This document shows, one piece after another, positions 19,604 to 30,068 of a DNA stretch of 64,000 bases (position 1 is the first letter of the stretch; each line of letters begins with the position of its first letter). The position numbers and the translations under genes are program-made. The notes under the pieces are model-generated. The model was not told the origin of the DNA. It saw only the letters and a program-made list of their open reading frames with translations, and searched no databases. Origin of the DNA: an uncultured delta proteobacterium (GTDB taxonomy: Bacteria > Desulfobacterota > Desulfovibrionia > Desulfovibrionales > Desulfovibrionaceae). The stretch is taken from the NCBI GenBank assembly GCA_903835685.1, contig CAILNX010000039.1:28436-92435 (forward strand), in the 5' to 3' direction.

Positions 19604-20026
19604 ATGCTTGGAACTGGTGAACTTTTTGTCATTGTCATCGTGGCCCTCATCGTGGTGGGGCCGTCCAAATTGCCGCAGATCATGCGCTCCCTGGGCAAGG
19701 GCATGGCGGAACTGAAACGCATGTCCTCGGATGTGAAGAGCACCTTTGACGCCGAGATGGAGCGCGTGGACCGGATCGAACGCGAGGCGGCTGCGGCCAA
19801 GGCCACGGAAGAGCTGGCCGCCCAGGCGGCTACCGAGCCCCCCCTGTCCACTGAAATCCCGGCCGTGCCCGAGGCGGCCTCGGCCGCTGACGGGACAGCC
19901 CCGGCCGCCGAGGCCCCGGCCCCCTTTGAGACAACCTTTGATCCGGCCCAGGCCCCTGAGGTCGCGCCTGTTGCCGAGACCCCGGCCGCGTCTGCCGCGA
20001 TCCCGGCCAGCGGGGACAAGGCATGA
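19604..20026 (+). CDS. tatB: Twin-arginine translocation protein TatB
   Basis: The 140-residue protein starts MLGTGELFVIVIVALIVVGP, a TatA/B transmembrane helix with the conserved Glu early and the GPSKLPQ hinge. An amphipathic helix (MRSLGKGMAELKRMSSDVKS) follows, then a long Ala/Pro/Glu-rich tail. The length and tail favour TatB over TatA. It binds signal peptides with TatC to export folded proteins such as cofactor-containing periplasmic enzymes. It is coupled to tatC by an ATGA overlap. No tatA is visible in the window. Confidence 0.88.
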   Translation: MLGTGELFVIVIVALIVVGPSKLPQIMRSLGKGMAELKRMSSDVKSTFDAEMERVDRIEREAAAAKATEELAAQAATEPPLSTEIPAVPEAASAADGTAPAAEAPAPFETTFDPAQAPEVAPVAETPAASAAIPASGDKA

Positions 20027-20952
20027 GCGAGGAGGTCAAAACCCCGGAAGGCCCGGCCGCCCCTGGCCCGGAAGCCCCGACCCCGGACGGGGAGGCGGTG
20101 CGCCAGCACAAGGAGATGACCCTCCTGGAGCATCTGGGCGATCTGCGCAACTGTCTGGTGCGTTCGGTCATTGCCGTGGGCGTCGGGTTCGGCCTTTGCT
20201 ACGCCTGGGCCAAGCCCATCTTCCATTTCCTCATGGAGCCGGCCATCAGGTTCCTGCCCCCCAAGAGCACCTTCATCTATACCTCCCTGCCCGAGGGATT
20301 CTTCACCTACATGAAGGTGGCCCTGGTGGCCGGAGTCTTTGCCGCCGCCCCGTACATCTTCTACCAGATCTGGAAATTCGTGGCCCCGGGGCTCTACCAG
20401 GACGAGCGCAAATGGCTCATACCCATCGGGGCGGCCTCGGGCCTGTTCTTCACCTCGGGCGCGGCCTTTGCGTATTATATCGTCTTTCCCTGGGCCTTTG
20501 AATTCTTCATGACCTATGCCGATGAATTCATCACGCCCATGCCCGCGCTCAACGACTACTTGAGCCTGACCCTGACCCTGCTGTTCGCCTTTGGCATCAT
20601 TTTCGAACTGCCACTGTTCATCTTTTTCCTGGCCCGGCTGGGCATCGTCAACTCCAAGCAGTTGCGCAAGGCCCGGCGCTGGGCCATCCTGGCCGCCTTC
20701 GTGGTCGCGGCCGTGGTCACCCCGACCCCGGACGCCATCGGCCAGTGCCTCATGGCCGGTCCCCTGATCATCCTCTATGAAGTGGGGGTGTGGGTGGCCT
20801 ATTTCTTCGGCAAGGAGCGCATCGCCCGCCGGGAGGCCAAGAAGAATCTCCCGGCCCCGACTGGCGGACAGGCCCCGCCGCCGCCGCCCCCGGCCCCTGG
20901 CCCGCCCCCTGGCTCGGACGATTCCGGCCAGACGCCCCCGGCGAACCCTTGA
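20023..20952 (+). CDS. tatC: Twin-arginine translocase subunit TatC
   Basis: The 309-residue protein has the TatC hallmark MTLLEHLGDLRNCLVRSVIA at the first helix, the FFTYMKVALVAG segment and six hydrophobic helices. After residue 265 it carries an unusual Pro/Gly-rich tail with runs of prolines (GGQAPPPPPPAPGPPPGSD). The preceding extension (EEVKTPEGPAAPG) is also Pro/Ala-rich. It is the receptor for RR signal peptides, so periplasmic molybdoenzymes matured by the fdh/mob genes would be clients. It shares an operon with tatB. Confidence 0.95.
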   Translation: MSEEVKTPEGPAAPGPEAPTPDGEAVRQHKEMTLLEHLGDLRNCLVRSVIAVGVGFGLCYAWAKPIFHFLMEPAIRFLPPKSTFIYTSLPEGFFTYMKVALVAGVFAAAPYIFYQIWKFVAPGLYQDERKWLIPIGAASGLFFTSGAAFAYYIVFPWAFEFFMTYADEFITPMPALNDYLSLTLTLLFAFGIIFELPLFIFFLARLGIVNSKQLRKARRWAILAAFVVAAVVTPTPDAIGQCLMAGPLIILYEVGVWVAYFFGKERIARREAKKNLPAPTGGQAPPPPPPAPGPPPGSDDSGQTPPANP

Positions 20953-21007
20953 AAAAGGGGATTCCCCCCGGGACCAAATTGACGCATAAGGAACAAAAGG
21001 AGCAGCG

Positions 21008-21595
21008 GTGAGCGCACGCACGGCCACATTGACCCGCCGGACCAAGGAGACGGACATCGTCCTGACCCTGGCCCTGGACGGGGAGGGAAAGACTCAGATC
21101 GCCACTGGCCTGGGATTCGCCGACCACATGCTCACGCTCATGAGCTTCTGGGCCGGTCTGGATCTGACCCTGACCTGCCAGGGGGACCTGGACGTGGACG
21201 CCCACCACACTCTGGAGGACGTGGGACTGTGCCTGGGCGAGGCCCTGGCCGAGGCCCTGGGGGACAAGGCCGGGGTGGCCCGGGTGGGCGCGGCCAAGGT
21301 GCCCATGGACGAGGCCCTGGTCGAGGTGGTGGTGGATTTGTCCGGCCGCCCCTATCTGGTCTACGACGACGCCCCCATCCCGGCCCAGGTGGCCGGGGAG
21401 GAAAAGGACGTATGGCGGGAGTTCTTCAAATCGCTGGCCTTTCGGGCGCGCATGAACCTGCATATCCGCTATGAATACGGGGTCAACGGCCACCATCTGC
21501 TGGAGGCCGCTTTCAAGGCCCTGGGTCTGGCCCTGAAACAGGCCATGACCCGGACCGGCGGACGAGTGCCCAGCACCAAAGGGAGTCTTGACTGA
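21008..21595 (+). CDS. hisB: Imidazoleglycerol-phosphate dehydratase
   Basis: The 195-residue monofunctional IGPD starts at a GTG with AAAAGGAGC upstream. Metal-binding motifs are present as [10 protein letters not shown] and [12 protein letters not shown], plus a second set near the C-terminus ([12 protein letters not shown]). It converts imidazoleglycerol phosphate to imidazoleacetol phosphate in histidine synthesis. It overlaps the following lipoprotein gene by one base (TGATG). The other histidine genes in this window are hisA, and hisG-hisI on the opposite strand, so the pathway is scattered. Confidence 0.94.
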   Translation: MSARTATLTRRTKETDIVLTLALDGEGKTQIATGLGFADHMLTLMSFWAGLDLTLTCQGDLDVDAHHTLEDVGLCLGEALAEALGDKAGVARVGAAKVPMDEALVEVVVDLSGRPYLVYDDAPIPAQVAGEEKDVWREFFKSLAFRARMNLHIRYEYGVNGHHLLEAAFKALGLALKQAMTRTGGRVPSTKGSLD

Positions 21596-22242
21596 TGCGA
21601 GCCAAGCTTGTCCTCTTCCTGGCCCTTGCGGCCCTGGTCTCGCTGGCCTTTTCGGCCTGCGCTCCGGAACCCATCCAGGGCGTGCGGCCCAAGGGCAGCC
21701 TGGCCGTGGCCGGGTTCACCAGCCCCCGCTTCAACTGGGAGCTTCTGGCCGGGAATCTGCCCGACGAGAACAAACCCGTGAAGCAGGAGACCCTGTACAA
21801 ACTGGATCAGGTCGTGCAGGAGACCCTGGCCGCGCATGAGACCAGCGGCTACATGCCGCCCGCCCTCACCCGCCAGTGCCAGGAGATCGTGGTATTTGAG
21901 CAGATCAGCCGGGGTCGGGAGTCGGCGTTCAAGTACTGGACCGGGGTGGGCGCGTGCATGAACGCGGACTACATCCTGATTCCCCAGGCCCTGGCCTGGC
22001 AGGAGCGCGACGGCGGGGAGTTCGGAACGACCACGCCCGCCGGGGTGGTCCTGGATATCTTCCTGGTGGAGGTCAAGACCCGGCGCATCGCCGCCCGCTT
22101 CCGCTTCGACAAGACCCAGCAGGCCCTGTCGGACAACCTGCTCAAGGCTGGGGAGTATTTCAAGCGCGGGGGCAAATGGGTCACGGCCCTGGAGCTGGCC
22201 CGCGAAGGACTGTCCCACGGACTGACGGAGATGGGCCTGTGA
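21595..22242 (+). CDS. Lipoprotein of unknown function embedded in the his genes
   Basis: The 215-residue protein has a lipoprotein signal peptide ([18 protein letters not shown]) with lipobox FSAC, so the mature protein is a membrane-anchored periplasmic lipoprotein. The body alternates strands and helices, with segments such as [25 protein letters not shown] and [19 protein letters not shown]. This resembles the fold of small secreted lipoproteins that bind in the envelope, but I do not recognise the family. It is fused into the transcript by overlaps at both ends: TGATG with hisB and GTGA with hisA. Confidence 0.8.
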   Translation: MRAKLVLFLALAALVSLAFSACAPEPIQGVRPKGSLAVAGFTSPRFNWELLAGNLPDENKPVKQETLYKLDQVVQETLAAHETSGYMPPALTRQCQEIVVFEQISRGRESAFKYWTGVGACMNADYILIPQALAWQERDGGEFGTTTPAGVVLDIFLVEVKTRRIAARFRFDKTQQALSDNLLKAGEYFKRGGKWVTALELAREGLSHGLTEMGL

Positions 22243-22973
22243 TTCTTTTTCCGGCTGTAGACATCAAGAACGGGCAGTGCGTGCGTCTGGCCCAGGGCAA
22301 GAGCGACGAGGTCACGGTCTTTTCCCCGGACCCGGTGGCCCAGGCCGAGCATTGGGCCGCCCTGGGGGCCGAGTACCTGCACGTGGTGGACCTGGACGGG
22401 GCCTTTGACGGGCATCCCCGCAATTTCGATCTGATCAAGGCCATTTGCGCGGCCACGGGCATCCCGGTGCAACTGGGCGGCGGCATCCGGGACCTGGCCA
22501 CGGCCCGGGCCTACCTTGCGGCCGGGGTGTCCCGGCTGATCATCGGGACCCTGGCCCTGACCGAGCCCGCGGCCTTTGCTGAAATGTGCCGGACCTTTCC
22601 GGGCCGCATCGGGGTGTCCCTGGACGCGGACGACGGGCGGCTCAAGACCAAGGGCTGGGTGGAGGACGCCGGGCTCAGCGTGGCCGACGTGCTGCCGCGC
22701 ATGGAGGAGGCCGGGGCGGCCTTCATCGTGTACACGGACATCAGCCGGGACGGCATGCAGTCCGGGGTCAACCTGATGGCTATGCGCGCCCTGTGCGGCC
22801 AGACCAAGGTCCCGGTCATCGCGGCCGGGGGCGTGGCCACCCTGGCCGATATCAAGGCCCTCTATCCCCTGGCTTCCCAGGGACTCCAGGGGGTCATTTC
22901 CGGCCGGGCCATCTACGTGGGCACGCTCGATTTCGTCGAGGCCCTGGCCTGGCTTCGGGCTCAGCAGTCCTAA
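22239..22973 (+). CDS. hisA: Phosphoribosylformimino-AICAR ribotide isomerase HisA
   Basis: The start is the GTG at 22239, overlapping the lipoprotein stop, because the family begins [17 protein letters not shown] exactly here. The 244-residue barrel shows both phosphate-binding halves, [13 protein letters not shown] and [13 protein letters not shown], with the catalytic Asp residues in PAVDIK and VYTDISRDG. It catalyses the Amadori isomerisation in histidine synthesis. Confidence 0.95.
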   Translation: MILFPAVDIKNGQCVRLAQGKSDEVTVFSPDPVAQAEHWAALGAEYLHVVDLDGAFDGHPRNFDLIKAICAATGIPVQLGGGIRDLATARAYLAAGVSRLIIGTLALTEPAAFAEMCRTFPGRIGVSLDADDGRLKTKGWVEDAGLSVADVLPRMEEAGAAFIVYTDISRDGMQSGVNLMAMRALCGQTKVPVIAAGGVATLADIKALYPLASQGLQGVISGRAIYVGTLDFVEALAWLRAQQS

Positions 22974-23036
22974 AAATCCCCATCCCCCAGGCTGTGGCCG
23001 CATCTGAAGCCTCCTGGGGCCATCCCGGAGTCAGCC

Positions 23037-23243
23037 ATGAAGACCATTGAGATCAAGGGCATGAGCTGCCAGCATTGCGTGATGACCGTGACCAAGGCCA
23101 TTTCCGCGGTTCCGGGCGTGGCCAAGGTTTCGGTCAGCCTGGAGAAGGCCCAGGCCAGCTTCGAGGAAACCTCCCCCGTGGACCTTCAGGCCGTGCGTCA
23201 GGCCGTGAAAAAGGCCGGGTTCGAGGCTGGGGCGGAGAAGTAG
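23037..23243 (+). CDS. Heavy-metal-associated (CopZ-like) metallochaperone
   Basis: The 68-residue single-domain protein has the HMA motif GMSCQHC at about residues 8-14, with the ferredoxin-like pattern of the family (AISAVPGVAKVSVSLEKAQA). It would bind Cu(I) or another soft metal and hand it to a P-type ATPase or sensor. No copper transporter is in the window. It is convergent with the HD-GYP regulator, with only 14 bp between stops. Confidence 0.88.
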   Translation: MKTIEIKGMSCQHCVMTVTKAISAVPGVAKVSVSLEKAQASFEETSPVDLQAVRQAVKKAGFEAGAEK

Positions 23244-23257
23244 GGGCGAGGGGTCGG

Positions 23258-24349
23258 CTAATCCTTGAACTCGGACTGGATGCTCAAGACCTCGTCCAGG
23301 TTTTCCAGGAAAAGATCCAGGATGCGCGGATCAAAATGGGTGCCCCGGCCCGCAGTCATGATCTGCAGGGACTGGGCCACGGTAAAGGGCTGCTTGTAGG
23401 GCCGCTTGGACAAGAGGGCGTCGAACACGTCGGCCACGGCGCTGATGCGGCCGTGCAGGGGGATGTTCTCCCCGGCCAGCCCGGCCGGATAGCCGGACCC
23501 GTCCCAGCGCTCGTGGTGGGTCAGGGCGATGAGCCGACCGGTCTCCAGGTACTCCGAACTGGCCGTGCTTAAAATCTGAGCCCCGATCTGGGCGTGCTTC
23601 TTCATCACCACCCATTCCTCTTCGGTGAGCTTGCCGGGCTTGAGCAGGATGGCGTCGGGAATGCCGATCTTCCCGATGTCGTGCATGGGGCTGGAGTGCT
23701 GGATCACGTTGCATTCGTGGTCGGGCAGCCCGATCTTGCGGGCCAGCAGGGCGGAGCACAGGCTCATGCGCTTGATGTGCTGGGCGGTCTCCTCGTCCTT
23801 GTATTCGGCTGCCGAGGACAGGCAGTAGATGGTCTCCAGGTGGGCGGCCTCGGTGCCTTTCTGCAGGCCCAGCAGATTCTCCACAGTCAGGGCCAGGGCC
23901 TCGGTGCGCACCCGGACCATGTCTTCCAGGGCGATCTGGTAGTTCTTGACCTCGTCCTGGGCCGCCTTCATGCGCAGCAGGGAGGTCATGCGCACTTTCA
24001 GTTCGGTCTTGTCGATGGGCTTGGCCACGAAATCGTTGGCCCCGGCCTCCACGGCTTTCAGCCGGTCTTCCTTGCTGTTCAAGGCCGTGACCATGATCAC
24101 CGGCAGGTCGCGGACTTCCGTACGCTGGCGCAGTTCGCGCAGGACCGAGAAGCCGTCCATGTCCGGCATCATGATGTCCAGAAGGACCAGGTCAAAGGAG
24201 GGGTCCAGGAGGTCCAGGGCCTGGACCCCGGATTCGGCCAGGACGCAGTCGTGGCCAAAGGCCTTGAGGAAGCCCTCGATGACCTTGCGGTTGACCAGTT
24301 CGTCGTCAACGACCAGGATGCGTTTGGGTCTGGGCTGGGAGTCCGTCAC
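23258..24349 (-). CDS. Response regulator with HD-GYP phosphodiesterase domain
   Basis: The 363-residue protein has an N-terminal receiver (ILVVDDELVNR; phospho-acceptor D58 in DLVLLDIMMPDMDGF; AKPIDK as the conserved Lys). A helical linker and an HD-GYP domain follow, with HD in HSSPMHDIGKIGIPD and the HHERWDGSGYP signature. The GYP variant is complete, so it should hydrolyse cyclic di-GMP when phosphorylated. No partner kinase is adjacent. It belongs to the RpfG-like class, which controls motility, biofilm or virulence traits. Confidence 0.92.
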   Translation of the reverse strand: MTDSQPRPKRILVVDDELVNRKVIEGFLKAFGHDCVLAESGVQALDLLDPSFDLVLLDIMMPDMDGFSVLRELRQRTEVRDLPVIMVTALNSKEDRLKAVEAGANDFVAKPIDKTELKVRMTSLLRMKAAQDEVKNYQIALEDMVRVRTEALALTVENLLGLQKGTEAAHLETIYCLSSAAEYKDEETAQHIKRMSLCSALLARKIGLPDHECNVIQHSSPMHDIGKIGIPDAILLKPGKLTEEEWVVMKKHAQIGAQILSTASSEYLETGRLIALTHHERWDGSGYPAGLAGENIPLHGRISAVADVFDALLSKRPYKQPFTVAQSLQIMTAGRGTHFDPRILDLFLENLDEVLSIQSEFKD

Positions 24350-24435
24350 AAGACCTCAAGAATGGATATCGAGTGTTGACGTTGCTTCCGAGCGCACCAG
24401 ATACCGGGTATCGGAAGGAAGCGCAAGGGGATGAT

Positions 24436-26349
24436 TTAGGCTTCCAGGCATACGTATTGGCCATAATATGCGGCCTGGCCGCCCATATCGGCCACCAGGG
24501 GGGCGATCAGGGGGTTGGCCGAGCGGTTCAGGGCCATCCAGCCGCCCCGGCGCATGATGATCGCGCTCGGGTGCAGGCCGGGCAGACTCTCCACCCGGAC
24601 CGCCAGCCGCCCCAGGGGCGAGGCCAGATGGGCGGCGCGGCCGATGAAGGGCGCGCCGGTCGTGCAGTCCGGGGCCACGAAGACCGTGGGCAATCCGGAC
24701 TGGGCGGCCTGGTCCATCTGGGAATTGTGGCTGCGCTTGCTGATGAGGGTGAGCAGGCGCAAGGGGTAGTCCGGGTCCGGTCCCGGCTCGGGGTCCAGGC
24801 CCTCGGGCAGGCGGCAGAGTCCGTCCGCATGGGCGAAGACCAGGCCCGGGAAGGCCACGGTGGGGCGATTGGGCCGGGCGAATCCGCGCTCGCGCATCTC
24901 CTCCAGACTTATGTCCAGGCTGGGCGAGGCGGCCAAGGCCCGGCGCAGGCAGTCCTCGGCCCGGGGCAGGGTCAGGCCCAGGCGTTCGGCCAGCAGGCGG
25001 TAGATTTCGTAATCGGTCTTGACCTGGCCGGGAGGGTCCAGGACCTGGGCCGAATGGTTCACCCAGTCGTGCTGGTAGGAGCCCAGGATGTCCTCGCGTT
25101 CCAGGGGCAGGGCGCAGGGCAGGATCAGGTTGGCCCTCCGGGCCGTGTCGTTCAAAAAGGCCTCCATGACCACCACGAACTCGCGGGTTTCAAAGGCCCG
25201 GGCCGTGGTCTCCGCGTCCGGGAGCTGGTTCACCGGGTTCATGGCGTCCACCCAGATCATGCGGATCGGCGGATCAGCGTCCAGAATCTCCCGGCCCAGC
25301 CGGGGCAGGAGCAGGCGGCCGGAGAATCCCGGCACGGCTGTTTCGAACCCTGGCCCCAGGTTGCGGCCCGAGCCGATGCCAAAGGACACCCCGGCCCCGG
25401 GTCTGCCCACCTGTCCGGCCAGCACGCTCACGGCGTTGATGAAGCGCACGTTCTGTCCGCCCAGGGGGTGGCGCTGCACGCCCCAGCCGATGAGGGTGGA
25501 GGTGGGGCCGGGGTCCGTGAACCAGGACAGGAGGTCGCGGGCCTGGTCCAGGGAAACCTGGCAGGCCGCCAGGCAGTCTTCCAGGGTCCAGGCCGAAAGA
25601 GCCTGGCGGAAGGCCTGGAAATTGGCCAGCCGGGAGAGCACGGCCGGGCCTGGCCCGTTCTGATCTGGGCCGTTCTGGTCCAGGAGGAGCTTGATGACTG
25701 CGGCGGCCAGGAAGCGGTCGGTTCCGGGCCGCACCCGGACGTGCGCGTCGGAAAAAGGGGCGTTGCCGTCCCCGCCCGGGGAGATGGTCAGGACCTTGGT
25801 TCCGGCCTTGCGGGCCTGGCGCACGAGCATGCCCGTGTGCACCCCGCTGCGGGACAGGTCCCGGCCCCAGTTCACGATGCGCGCGGCGTTCAAGAGTTCC
25901 GAGGGCGCGTTCTGGTCCACGGCCCCGAAATCCCGGGCCGTGGCCTCGCACCCGGCCTCGTCGCACATGGACCCGGTCTTGGACGAGGCCGCAAGCGTGC
26001 CGAACAGGAAGTCCCCGGCCTTGGCCAGGACCCCGTGGGAGCTGAATCCGTGCAGATAGAGAATGGAGGATGGGTGGGCCCGGCAGGCGGTGATATTGGC
26101 CGCGCACAGGTCCAGGGCCTCGTCCCAGGAAATGGGGGTGAAGGCCCCGTCCTTTTTGAGCAGGGGGCGGGTGATCCGATCCGGGTGGGAGAGACGTTTG
26201 GGCAGGGCCGCGCCCTTGGCGCAGATCACCCCCCGGGTGAAGGGATGATCCGGGTTGCCCGTGACCCGCACGGTCCCGTCCTCCCGCTTTTCCACCAGGA
26301 AGGAGCAGGAGTCGGGACAGTCCATGGTGCAGGCCGAATGGCGCTTCAT
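24436..26349 (-). CDS. Molybdopterin (bis-MGD) oxidoreductase, DMSO-reductase family
   Basis: The 637-residue protein starts with a 4Fe-4S motif (MKRHSACTMDCPDSCSFLV; Cys7, 11 and 15, with a fourth in GVICAKGAA). The usual domains of the family follow, including the cofactor-binding segments TKVLTISPGGDGN and STLIGWGVQRHPLGGQN and a C-terminal MGD-binding domain. There is no twin-arginine leader, so it is probably cytoplasmic. It is shorter than formate dehydrogenase alpha. A conserved-looking Cys-rich loop (TGSMCDEAGCEATA) may carry the Mo ligand. The substrate is unknown, and electron-transfer subunits are absent nearby. The mob genes supply its cofactor. Confidence 0.88.
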   Translation of the reverse strand: MKRHSACTMDCPDSCSFLVEKREDGTVRVTGNPDHPFTRGVICAKGAALPKRLSHPDRITRPLLKKDGAFTPISWDEALDLCAANITACRAHPSSILYLHGFSSHGVLAKAGDFLFGTLAASSKTGSMCDEAGCEATARDFGAVDQNAPSELLNAARIVNWGRDLSRSGVHTGMLVRQARKAGTKVLTISPGGDGNAPFSDAHVRVRPGTDRFLAAAVIKLLLDQNGPDQNGPGPAVLSRLANFQAFRQALSAWTLEDCLAACQVSLDQARDLLSWFTDPGPTSTLIGWGVQRHPLGGQNVRFINAVSVLAGQVGRPGAGVSFGIGSGRNLGPGFETAVPGFSGRLLLPRLGREILDADPPIRMIWVDAMNPVNQLPDAETTARAFETREFVVVMEAFLNDTARRANLILPCALPLEREDILGSYQHDWVNHSAQVLDPPGQVKTDYEIYRLLAERLGLTLPRAEDCLRRALAASPSLDISLEEMRERGFARPNRPTVAFPGLVFAHADGLCRLPEGLDPEPGPDPDYPLRLLTLISKRSHNSQMDQAAQSGLPTVFVAPDCTTGAPFIGRAAHLASPLGRLAVRVESLPGLHPSAIIMRRGGWMALNRSANPLIAPLVADMGGQAAYYGQYVCLEA

Positions 26350-26485
26350 GGTGGGACTCCGGCGGCGGTTCAGGATCGGGAAAAACGGGCCAACTCGGGG
26401 CAGAGAGAAGAGGAAATCCTGTTCTTATTCTTCCGGGGTCCTGGCCCCTCACGTCTGGGCCAGGACCCGGAAAGTCGCGTCTTTT

Positions 26486-27364
26486 CTAGATGACCTTGTT
26501 CAGGGAATACTCAATGATGCCCTCGGCCCCGATCTCCTTGAGCCTGGGGATGAGGTCGCGCACGATGCACTCCTCCACCACGATCTCCAGCGACAGCCAG
26601 TCCGGGTTGGACAGCCCGGCCACCGTGGGCGAGGTCAGGCTGGGCAGAAGTCCGTTGATCTCGTCCATCTTGCCCTTGGGCATGTTCATCTTCAGGCCCA
26701 CCAGCTTCTCGGCCCGCAGCGCGCCCTGAAGAAGCAGGTCCATGTTCTCGATCTTCTTGCGCTTCCAGGGATTTTCCCAGGCCACCTTGTTGGCGATGAG
26801 CCGGGTGTTGGTCTGCATGAGCTCGGCGATGATGCGCAGGCCGTGCGCCCGGATGGTGGTCCCGGTCTCGGTCACTTCCACGATGGCGTCGCACAGGCCC
26901 TCGACCACCTTGGCCTCGGTGGCCCCCCAGGAGAACTCCACGTCCACGGCAACATCCAGGCCGCTGAAATAGCGCTTGGTGCAGCCCACCAGCTCGGTGG
27001 CGATCTTCTTGCCGTCCAGGTCCTCGGGGCGCTTGTAGGGAGAGTCCCCGGCCACGGCCAGGACCCATTTGGCCGGACGGCTGCTGACCTTGGAATAGAC
27101 CAGGTCGGAGACCACCACCACGTCGGACTCGTTCTCCAGAATCCAGTCCTTGCCCGTGAGGCCGACGTCCAGGACCCCGGACTCCACGTACCGGGACATT
27201 TCCTGGGCCCGGCACATGCTGCAGGTGATTTCCGGATCGTCGATGTCCGGGAAATAGTTGCGGGAGTGCAGGCGGATCTTCCAGCCCGAGCGCTCGAAAA
27301 GCCTGATGGTGGCGTCTTGCAGGGACCCCTTGGGGATGCCGAGCTTGAGCATGTTCGCGATCAT
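26486..27364 (-). CDS. hisG: ATP phosphoribosyltransferase, long form
   Basis: The 292-residue HisG includes the C-terminal regulatory (ACT-like) domain, so it is the HisZ-independent long form. The N-terminus [20 protein letters not shown] and the PRPP-region segment [20 protein letters not shown] are diagnostic. The start ATG at 27364 has AAGGAGGT upstream and overlaps the hisI stop (ATGA). It catalyses the first, histidine-inhibited step of the pathway. Confidence 0.95.
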   Translation of the reverse strand: MIANMLKLGIPKGSLQDATIRLFERSGWKIRLHSRNYFPDIDDPEITCSMCRAQEMSRYVESGVLDVGLTGKDWILENESDVVVVSDLVYSKVSSRPAKWVLAVAGDSPYKRPEDLDGKKIATELVGCTKRYFSGLDVAVDVEFSWGATEAKVVEGLCDAIVEVTETGTTIRAHGLRIIAELMQTNTRLIANKVAWENPWKRKKIENMDLLLQGALRAEKLVGLKMNMPKGKMDEINGLLPSLTSPTVAGLSNPDWLSLEIVVEECIVRDLIPRLKEIGAEGIIEYSLNKVI

Positions 27365-27753
27365 TTATAGACCTCCTTGGGGTCGAAGACCATGGGGGAG
27401 CAATCCTCCACCCGGCCGTCTTTGAGTTCTCGGAAAAAGCAGGAGCGCCGCCCGGTATGACAGGCCGCGCCTCCGACCTGCTCGATGCGGATGAGCACGG
27501 TGTCGTTGTCGCAGTCCAGGCGGATGGAGACCACCTTCTGCACGTGGCCCGAGGTGCCACCCTTGTGCCACAGGCAGTTGCGGCTGCGGCTAAAGTAGTG
27601 GACCTCGCCGGTTTGAAGGGTCTTGTTCCAGGACTCCTCGTTCATGAAGGCCATCATGAGCACTTCGCCCGTGGCCGCGTCCTGGGCGATGGTCGGGACC
27701 AGCCCGTTGGTCTTGACGAAGTCAGGGGCGAACTCGCTGCCGGTGGTTCCCAT
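27361..27753 (-). CDS. hisI: Phosphoribosyl-AMP cyclohydrolase
   Basis: The start is placed at 27753 ([13 protein letters not shown]), which has GAGGAG upstream. The longer in-frame extension to 27915 is in an AT-richer region and does not look conserved. The 130-residue product has the zinc and magnesium ligands in [13 protein letters not shown] and [15 protein letters not shown]. It opens the adenine ring of PR-AMP. It is monofunctional (no HisE pyrophosphohydrolase domain). It is coupled to hisG. Confidence 0.94.
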   Translation of the reverse strand: MGTTGSEFAPDFVKTNGLVPTIAQDAATGEVLMMAFMNEESWNKTLQTGEVHYFSRSRNCLWHKGGTSGHVQKVVSIRLDCDNDTVLIRIEQVGGAACHTGRRSCFFRELKDGRVEDCSPMVFDPKEVYK

Positions 27754-27938
27754 GGTCTCCTCGTGCAAAGGCAAAGTGGTTTTGGAAGGCGCGAACATTA
27801 GCCTGAAGAGGGGCGGGTGGCAAGTTTTGGCCAGCAGGTGAAAATTCGATTGAAAAGTATGGAATATTAACTGGTTGTGCAGGAGGTCAGTATCCGGGCC
27901 AGGACCGCAGGACATGGCGTTTCAGTGACAGGGCCGGT

Positions 27939-28688
27939 CTACGGTATGCTCTCCACCCCCGCGAACCCCGGCTCGTGCAGCGGGATCAAAATGTCCGCCA
28001 CGGCCTTGACCTTGAGCATCACGTCATAGGCCTGGTACGGGTTCACGCAGGTGCCCGGCGGGATGACCTCCATCTCCATGCCCTTGATCTCCCGGGGCGG
28101 GTCGAAATTCTCGGCGATGACGCAAAAGCCGGTGATGGCCGCCGTGCCTTTCGCGGTGTTCACCAGCACCGTGAGCCCCCCCTCGGTGTGGGCCGGGGTG
28201 TGCATGACCCGGATGCCCGGGACGATCTCCATGTCCCCGCTCACCGGGCGAATCTGCCCCCGCTCCTCGGCCTCGGCGATGTAGTCCTCCAGGTAGCGGA
28301 AATCCAGGGGATGCGGGTCGTGGATGCGCGTGAGTTCTTTTTCATGGCAGTAGATCAGCGCGTTCTCGCAGAGCGCGTCGTTCTCGCAGTGGTCGTTGTG
28401 CAGATGGGTGTGGATGACCACGTCGATGTCCATGGGTGTCAGCCCGTACCGGGCCAGGCCCTGGTCCAGGGTGTAAATTCTGCCGCCGATGGCCTTTTCC
28501 CGCTCCTCGGACTGGATGGGCCGCATCTCGCCCGTGTCCACCAGGACCTTTGTGTCCCCGCCTGCGATGTACCAGGCGTAGATGGGAATGACGTAAGGCT
28601 TCCCGTACCCGGACTGATAGGTCATCATGCCCTTGTCGAACAGCTTGCTGCCCACCACGATGGGGTGGATGATGTATTCGGGCGTCAT
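27939..28688 (-). CDS. Metallo-beta-lactamase fold hydrolase, N-acyl-homoserine-lactonase-like
   Basis: The start at 28688 (MTPEYIIHPIVVGSKLF) follows CGGAGGC. The 249-residue protein has the zinc motif HTHLHNDHCEND and a second His in MHTPAHTEGG. The sequence YAWYIAGGDTKVLVDTGEM near residue 40 is typical of the AHL-lactonase branch (AttM/AiiA). Members hydrolyse lactones, including quorum signals, but many have other substrates. It is an independent gene, divergent from the glycan cluster. Confidence 0.85.
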   Translation of the reverse strand: MTPEYIIHPIVVGSKLFDKGMMTYQSGYGKPYVIPIYAWYIAGGDTKVLVDTGEMRPIQSEEREKAIGGRIYTLDQGLARYGLTPMDIDVVIHTHLHNDHCENDALCENALIYCHEKELTRIHDPHPLDFRYLEDYIAEAEERGQIRPVSGDMEIVPGIRVMHTPAHTEGGLTVLVNTAKGTAAITGFCVIAENFDPPREIKGMEMEVIPPGTCVNPYQAYDVMLKVKAVADILIPLHEPGFAGVESIP

Positions 28689-28905
28689 GGGGCCTCCGTG
28701 GGTGTCGCTTTCCTGGGATAAGACAGGAGCCACCCCTGGTCAAGAAAGGCCCGGCCCGGACAGGCCCAAAAAGCCCCTGGAAATGTGCCTTAAAGAGTGG
28801 TATGGCCCTGCCCGAAAGCCGCTTGCCGAGGCCACCGGCCTGTTCCGGTCGCCCCGGCTTTTCCATTCGCGGCAACCCACGTCAATCCACGATCCGAGGG
28901 AGTAA

Positions 28906-29847
<942 letters not shown>

Positions 29848-29897
29848 GGCCTGGGCGCTTCAAGCCGGGTCGGCCAGAATGAAGAATACCAAGAATG

Positions 29898-29929
29898 AAG
29901 AATATAAATAATTATTTATTATTCTTGCG
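29898..29929. repeat. AT-rich interspersed palindrome, copy 3
   Basis: AAGAATATAAATAAT pairs with ATTATTTATTATTCTT to give an almost perfect AT-only palindrome ending in CTTGCG, as in copies 1 and 2. Two further AAGAAT units precede it (29882 and 29891). It lies between the SDR and the nucleotidyltransferase. Confidence 0.65.
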
Positions 29930-30027
29930 CACTTGCTGACACCGATGCTCATTCTCGAAAGTCACGCCAGGGCACGCTCGGCTTTGCCGAGGACCCCTTT
30001 GCCCCTGCACACCGCCATCCTGTCCCC

Positions 30028-30068
30028 CCCGGGCGAGGGCCTGTCCCTCGCCCGGGCCGGGATTTTTT
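30028..30068 (+). terminator. Intrinsic-terminator-like hairpin abutting the nucleotidyltransferase start
   Basis: A perfect 12-bp GC-rich stem, CCCGGGCGAGGG with CCCTCGCCCGGG around a 5-nt loop, is followed by CCGGGA and six Ts (30063-30068). The start codon of the next gene is at 30070, and the only Shine-Dalgarno-like bases (GGGA) lie inside this structure. A smaller hairpin, CTCGGC/GCCGAG, is at 29977-29991. This could be an attenuator for the glycan cluster. Confidence 0.7.

Noticed and set aside
24373..26493. 706-codon plus-strand frame opposite the molybdopterin oxidoreductase
   Set aside because: It is a GC-rich antisense shadow. The minus-strand protein has clear motifs.
27754..27915. 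54-codon N-terminal extension of hisI
   Set aside because: It is AT-richer, has no family similarity and precedes a good ribosome binding site at the internal start.
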